From positions 1-64,000 of the forward strand of contig JACPAN010000005.1 of NCBI GenBank assembly GCA_016180815.1: a stretch of DNA of 64,000 nt, given 5' to 3'. A model generated the notes under the pieces. It had not been told where the DNA came from. It saw only the letters and a list, made by a program, of their open reading frames with translations, and made no database searches. Shown here piece by piece: positions 62,035 through 64,000 of the stretch. The translations under genes and the position numbers were made by a program. Origin of the DNA: Elusimicrobiota bacterium. Lineage in GTDB: Bacteria > Elusimicrobiota > Elusimicrobia > JACQPE01. Numbering within the stretch: position 1 is the first letter of the stretch; each line of letters starts with the position of its first letter.

Positions 62035-62053
62035 TTAAAAGACAAAATTTTTC

Positions 62054-62060
62054 AGGAAAG
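62054..62060 (+). promoter_or_regulatory. Ribosome binding site of the M16 gene
   Basis: AGGAAAG ends two bases before the ATG at 62063; its AGGA core has normal five-base spacing. The 28-base gap after the giant gene holds no terminator, so both are probably on one transcript. Confidence 0.65.
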
Positions 62061-62062
62061 CT

Positions 62063-64000
62063 ATGATAAAGAACAAGATCATGCTGCCTAAAACGCCGAT
62101 TAAAACATTTGTTCTTAAAAACGGTCTCAGGGTCGTTGTTGTCGAGGATCATTCGGTTCCCGTCGTTTCCGTGGCCGTTGTTTACGACGTCGGAGCCCGG
62201 GCCGAGCGGCCGGGGCGTTCCGGCTTTGCTCATTTATTCGAGCACATGATGTTCCAGGGTTCGGCCAATGTGGATAAAACCGGGCATATGCGCCTGATCG
62301 AGTCCCAGGGCGGCGTTTTAAACGGTTTCACCATGAAGGATTTCACCGCTTATTATGAGACCTTGCCGTCGAACCGGCTGGCGTTAGGCTTATGGCTTGA
62401 GGCGGACCGGATGAAATCGTTGGCCGTTACTCAGGAGAATTTCGACAATCAAAAAGACGTGGTCCAGGAAGAAAAGCGCTGGCGCTACGACAATCGTCCA
62501 TACATGACCGCGTTAAACGAGGAATTTCCCAAATTACTTTTTTCGCGTTGGGAGAATCAGCATTCGGTGATCGGCTCCATGAAAGATTTGGATGAATCCA
62601 CGCTGGAAGACATCAGGGAATTTTTTAATGCCCATTACGTGCCCGCCAACGCGGTCGTGGTGGTGGCCGGGGACGCGCGGACTCAGGAAGTCAAAAAGTT
62701 TGCTGAAAAATATTTTTCCGGCATCCCCGGTCGGTCCAAGCCGGTTCATCATGATTTAAGCGAACAAGCAAGCGCAGGGGGGCGTCAGCAAACCTATCAA
62801 GACCGCTTCGCCGCGCTGCCTGTTTTGATGGTCGGGTGGCCCGCGCCCCCGCGCAGCAGCCCGCATTACAAAGCGCTTGAATTTTTGGGATCAGTGCTGT
62901 CGGAGGGGGACGACAGCCGTTTGCATCAGCTTTTAGTCAAGACAAAAGAATGGGCTTTGGGCGTCTCCGGCGGCATGGGCTGGCCGTTCGGCAATGTATT
63001 CACACTGCGCGATCCGGCTCCGTTCGGATTGATGGCGCATTTAAAACCGGGCGTCGATTCTCGGGACGTTCTTGATGCGATCCGCCGGGAAATCGCCGCT
63101 ATCGCCGGGGGCAGTCTCACCGAAGAGGAAATGGTCCGCAGCCGGCGAAAATTTCAGGCCGGTATTCTCGATCAATTCCAGGGGACCGAAACCAGAGCCT
63201 ATTGGCTGGGCATTTATACCCATCTCAACGGCGGCAATCCGCAAGGTTTTGAGTCCGAGTTAAACGCTTATTTATCGGGAATCAGCAGGGAAATGGTGAT
63301 GAAAGCCGCGGGCGCCGGGTATTTTGAAGAAGGCAAACAAAGCGTTTTGTTGGTTGAGCCGGACCCGTCCAAGGCCGGCGCAACGCAAGCCCAGGCCGCC
63401 CGTCCCAAAGCTTCCTCTGGAAACGGGCATCCGGCAACAGAGGCCGCCAAGCGCGAACAGCCGCCTCTTCAGGGAGCCCCTAAAAAAACAACGCAAAAGA
63501 AAATCGTTTCGTGGCGGCTTGCCAACGGGTTTAACATTGTTTTGATCCGCGATCAGCGCCTGCCTTTTATCAAAGCAAGGCTGCTGTTTCCGGCTCTCAA
63601 CGAGGGACAAACAGGGCCCGGCATGGCTCAAGCGCAGGCCATGGCTCATTTGCTTAAAGCCGGCACAAGCCGGATGAATAATGCGCAAATCGAGTCGGCT
63701 CTGGCGGGCATGGGCGCCTCTCTAGGCGCCGGCGCCGGGCATGATTATTTTCACTTGAGCGGTTCGGTTTTATCCGCGACCAGCGGGGATTTCTTCAAAC
63801 TGTTGACTGAGCTGTTGACCGATTCTGTTTTCCCGGAAAACGAGTTGGAGCTTTGGCGCGCCAACACGCTTGAGGAATTAAAAGATGAGCGCAGCCGGCC
63901 CGAATTCCTTCGGGATGAGCGCTGGTCTGCGGAGGTTTTCGGCCGGCATCCCTATAGCCTTGTCTCGCCGAGCCCGGATCAAGTGCGCGCCGTTTCAAGA
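62063..64000 (+). CDS. M16 (pitrilysin-type) zinc peptidase, C-terminus beyond window
   Basis: 646 residues visible, open at the right edge. Inverted zinc motif His-Leu-Phe-Glu-His (62231-62245) after Gly-Phe-Ala, then the downstream acidic helix Val-Val-Gln-Glu-Glu-Lys-Arg (about 62459-62480) giving the third ligand. The first M16 half and its C-terminal partner domain end near 63360. A Pro/Ala/Lys linker follows, and the second, non-catalytic half starts near 63505 (Trp-Arg-Leu-Ala-Asn-Gly-Phe-Asn-Ile-Val-Leu; Met-Ala-His-Leu-Leu-Lys in place of HxxEH). No signal peptide is visible at this start, so location is uncertain. Its position suggests it degrades peptides released by the giant protein. 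Confidence 0.92.
   Translation, partial: MIKNKIMLPKTPIKTFVLKNGLRVVVVEDHSVPVVSVAVVYDVGARAERPGRSGFAHLFEHMMFQGSANVDKTGHMRLIESQGGVLNGFTMKDFTAYYETLPSNRLALGLWLEADRMKSLAVTQENFDNQKDVVQEEKRWRYDNRPYMTALNEEFPKLLFSRWENQHSVIGSMKDLDESTLEDIREFFNAHYVPANAVVVVAGDARTQEVKKFAEKYFSGIPGRSKPVHHDLSEQASAGGRQQTYQDRFAALPVLMVGWPAPPRSSPHYKALEFLGSVLSEGDDSRLHQLLVKTKEWALGVSGGMGWPFGNVFTLRDPAPFGLMAHLKPGVDSRDVLDAIRREIAAIAGGSLTEEEMVRSRRKFQAGILDQFQGTETRAYWLGIYTHLNGGNPQGFESELNAYLSGISREMVMKAAGAGYFEEGKQSVLLVEPDPSKAGATQAQAARPKASSGNGHPATEAAKREQPPLQGAPKKTTQKKIVSWRLANGFNIVLIRDQRLPFIKARLLFPALNEGQTGPGMAQAQAMAHLLKAGTSRMNNAQIESALAGMGASLGAGAGHDYFHLSGSVLSATSGDFFKLLTELLTDSVFPENELELWRANTLEELKDERSRPEFLRDERWSAEVFGRHPYSLVSPSPDQVRAVSR

Noticed and set aside
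8770-62034. Giant frame as an NRPS/PKS megasynthase or adhesin repeat protein
   Set aside because: No adenylation, condensation, ketosynthase or carrier motifs and no long tandem surface repeats. The modules are proteases, nucleases, ATPases and membrane bundles.
8770-62034. Giant frame as an artefact of an alternative genetic code
   Set aside because: All three standard stop codons end other genes in the same window, and the giant itself ends at TAG.
1-64000. CRISPR array, insertion sequence, rRNA or integrase
   Set aside because: No regularly spaced direct repeats, transposase or integrase motifs, or ribosomal RNA signatures are seen.

Overview
The window is dominated by one uninterrupted plus-strand reading frame of about 17,750 codons (8770-62034). 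Seven shorter features frame it: an lgt tail and a small membrane coiled-coil gene at the left edge, three single-pass or secreted genes of unknown function, and an M16 peptidase gene running off the right edge. Everything reads left to right. Composition is moderately GC-rich. Giant membrane and protease open reading frames and abundant type IV pilin-like leaders suggest an uncultivated didermic bacterium of the Omnitrophota or Elusimicrobiota kind. That placement is inference; no rRNA or other marker gene is present.

Layout: 1-549 is the C-terminal half of prolipoprotein diacylglyceryl transferase; 557-853 is a small membrane coiled-coil protein; 954-1637, 1766-3274 and 3453-5309 are proteins with one N-terminal membrane segment and Gly/Pro/Ser-rich periplasmic tails; 5373-8549 is a 1058-residue secreted Gly/Thr-rich protein with a Cys/His-rich C-terminus. 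The gaps carry repeated GGACTNAAGTCC palindromes and one good sigma70-type promoter (3320-3348).

The giant protein, N to C: signal peptide; helical region; divergent SecA-like motor; PLD; M50; an HExxH metallopeptidase-like module; membrane bundle; subtilisin; HEAT repeats; second subtilisin; M48; two tandem MGDG-synthase-like glycosyltransferases; MFS-like bundle; DUF885 peptidase; second MFS-like bundle; MscS channel; two PLD domains; two RecB-like PD-(D/E)XK nucleases; membrane bundle; HAD phosphatase; two lone nuclease-tail repeats; M50; single ClpB-type AAA+; ATP-grasp; M14 carboxypeptidase; double-ring Clp ATPase; signal-peptidase-II-like bundle; metzincin; M48; C-terminal membrane bundle. 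That is eleven protease-like modules in one frame, ten of them showing recognisable catalytic motifs, most families occurring in pairs.

The most interesting signals are not the domains themselves. (1) Five internal segments look like complete type IV prepilin leaders (basic stretch, G|F, acidic or near-acidic position 5, hydrophobic helix). They fall at module boundaries and would cut the product into six membrane-anchored pieces. (2) By my reading the protein has only six cysteines, four of them in the N-terminal secreted part. (3) Linkers carry in-frame palindromic or hairpin DNA elements, one belonging to a widely dispersed bacterial repeat. (4) A nuclease-tail domain recurs four times, twice without a nuclease. 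The working model is a self-processing or PilD-processed envelope polyprotein for protein and nucleic-acid degradation, possibly predatory or scavenging. That model is inference.
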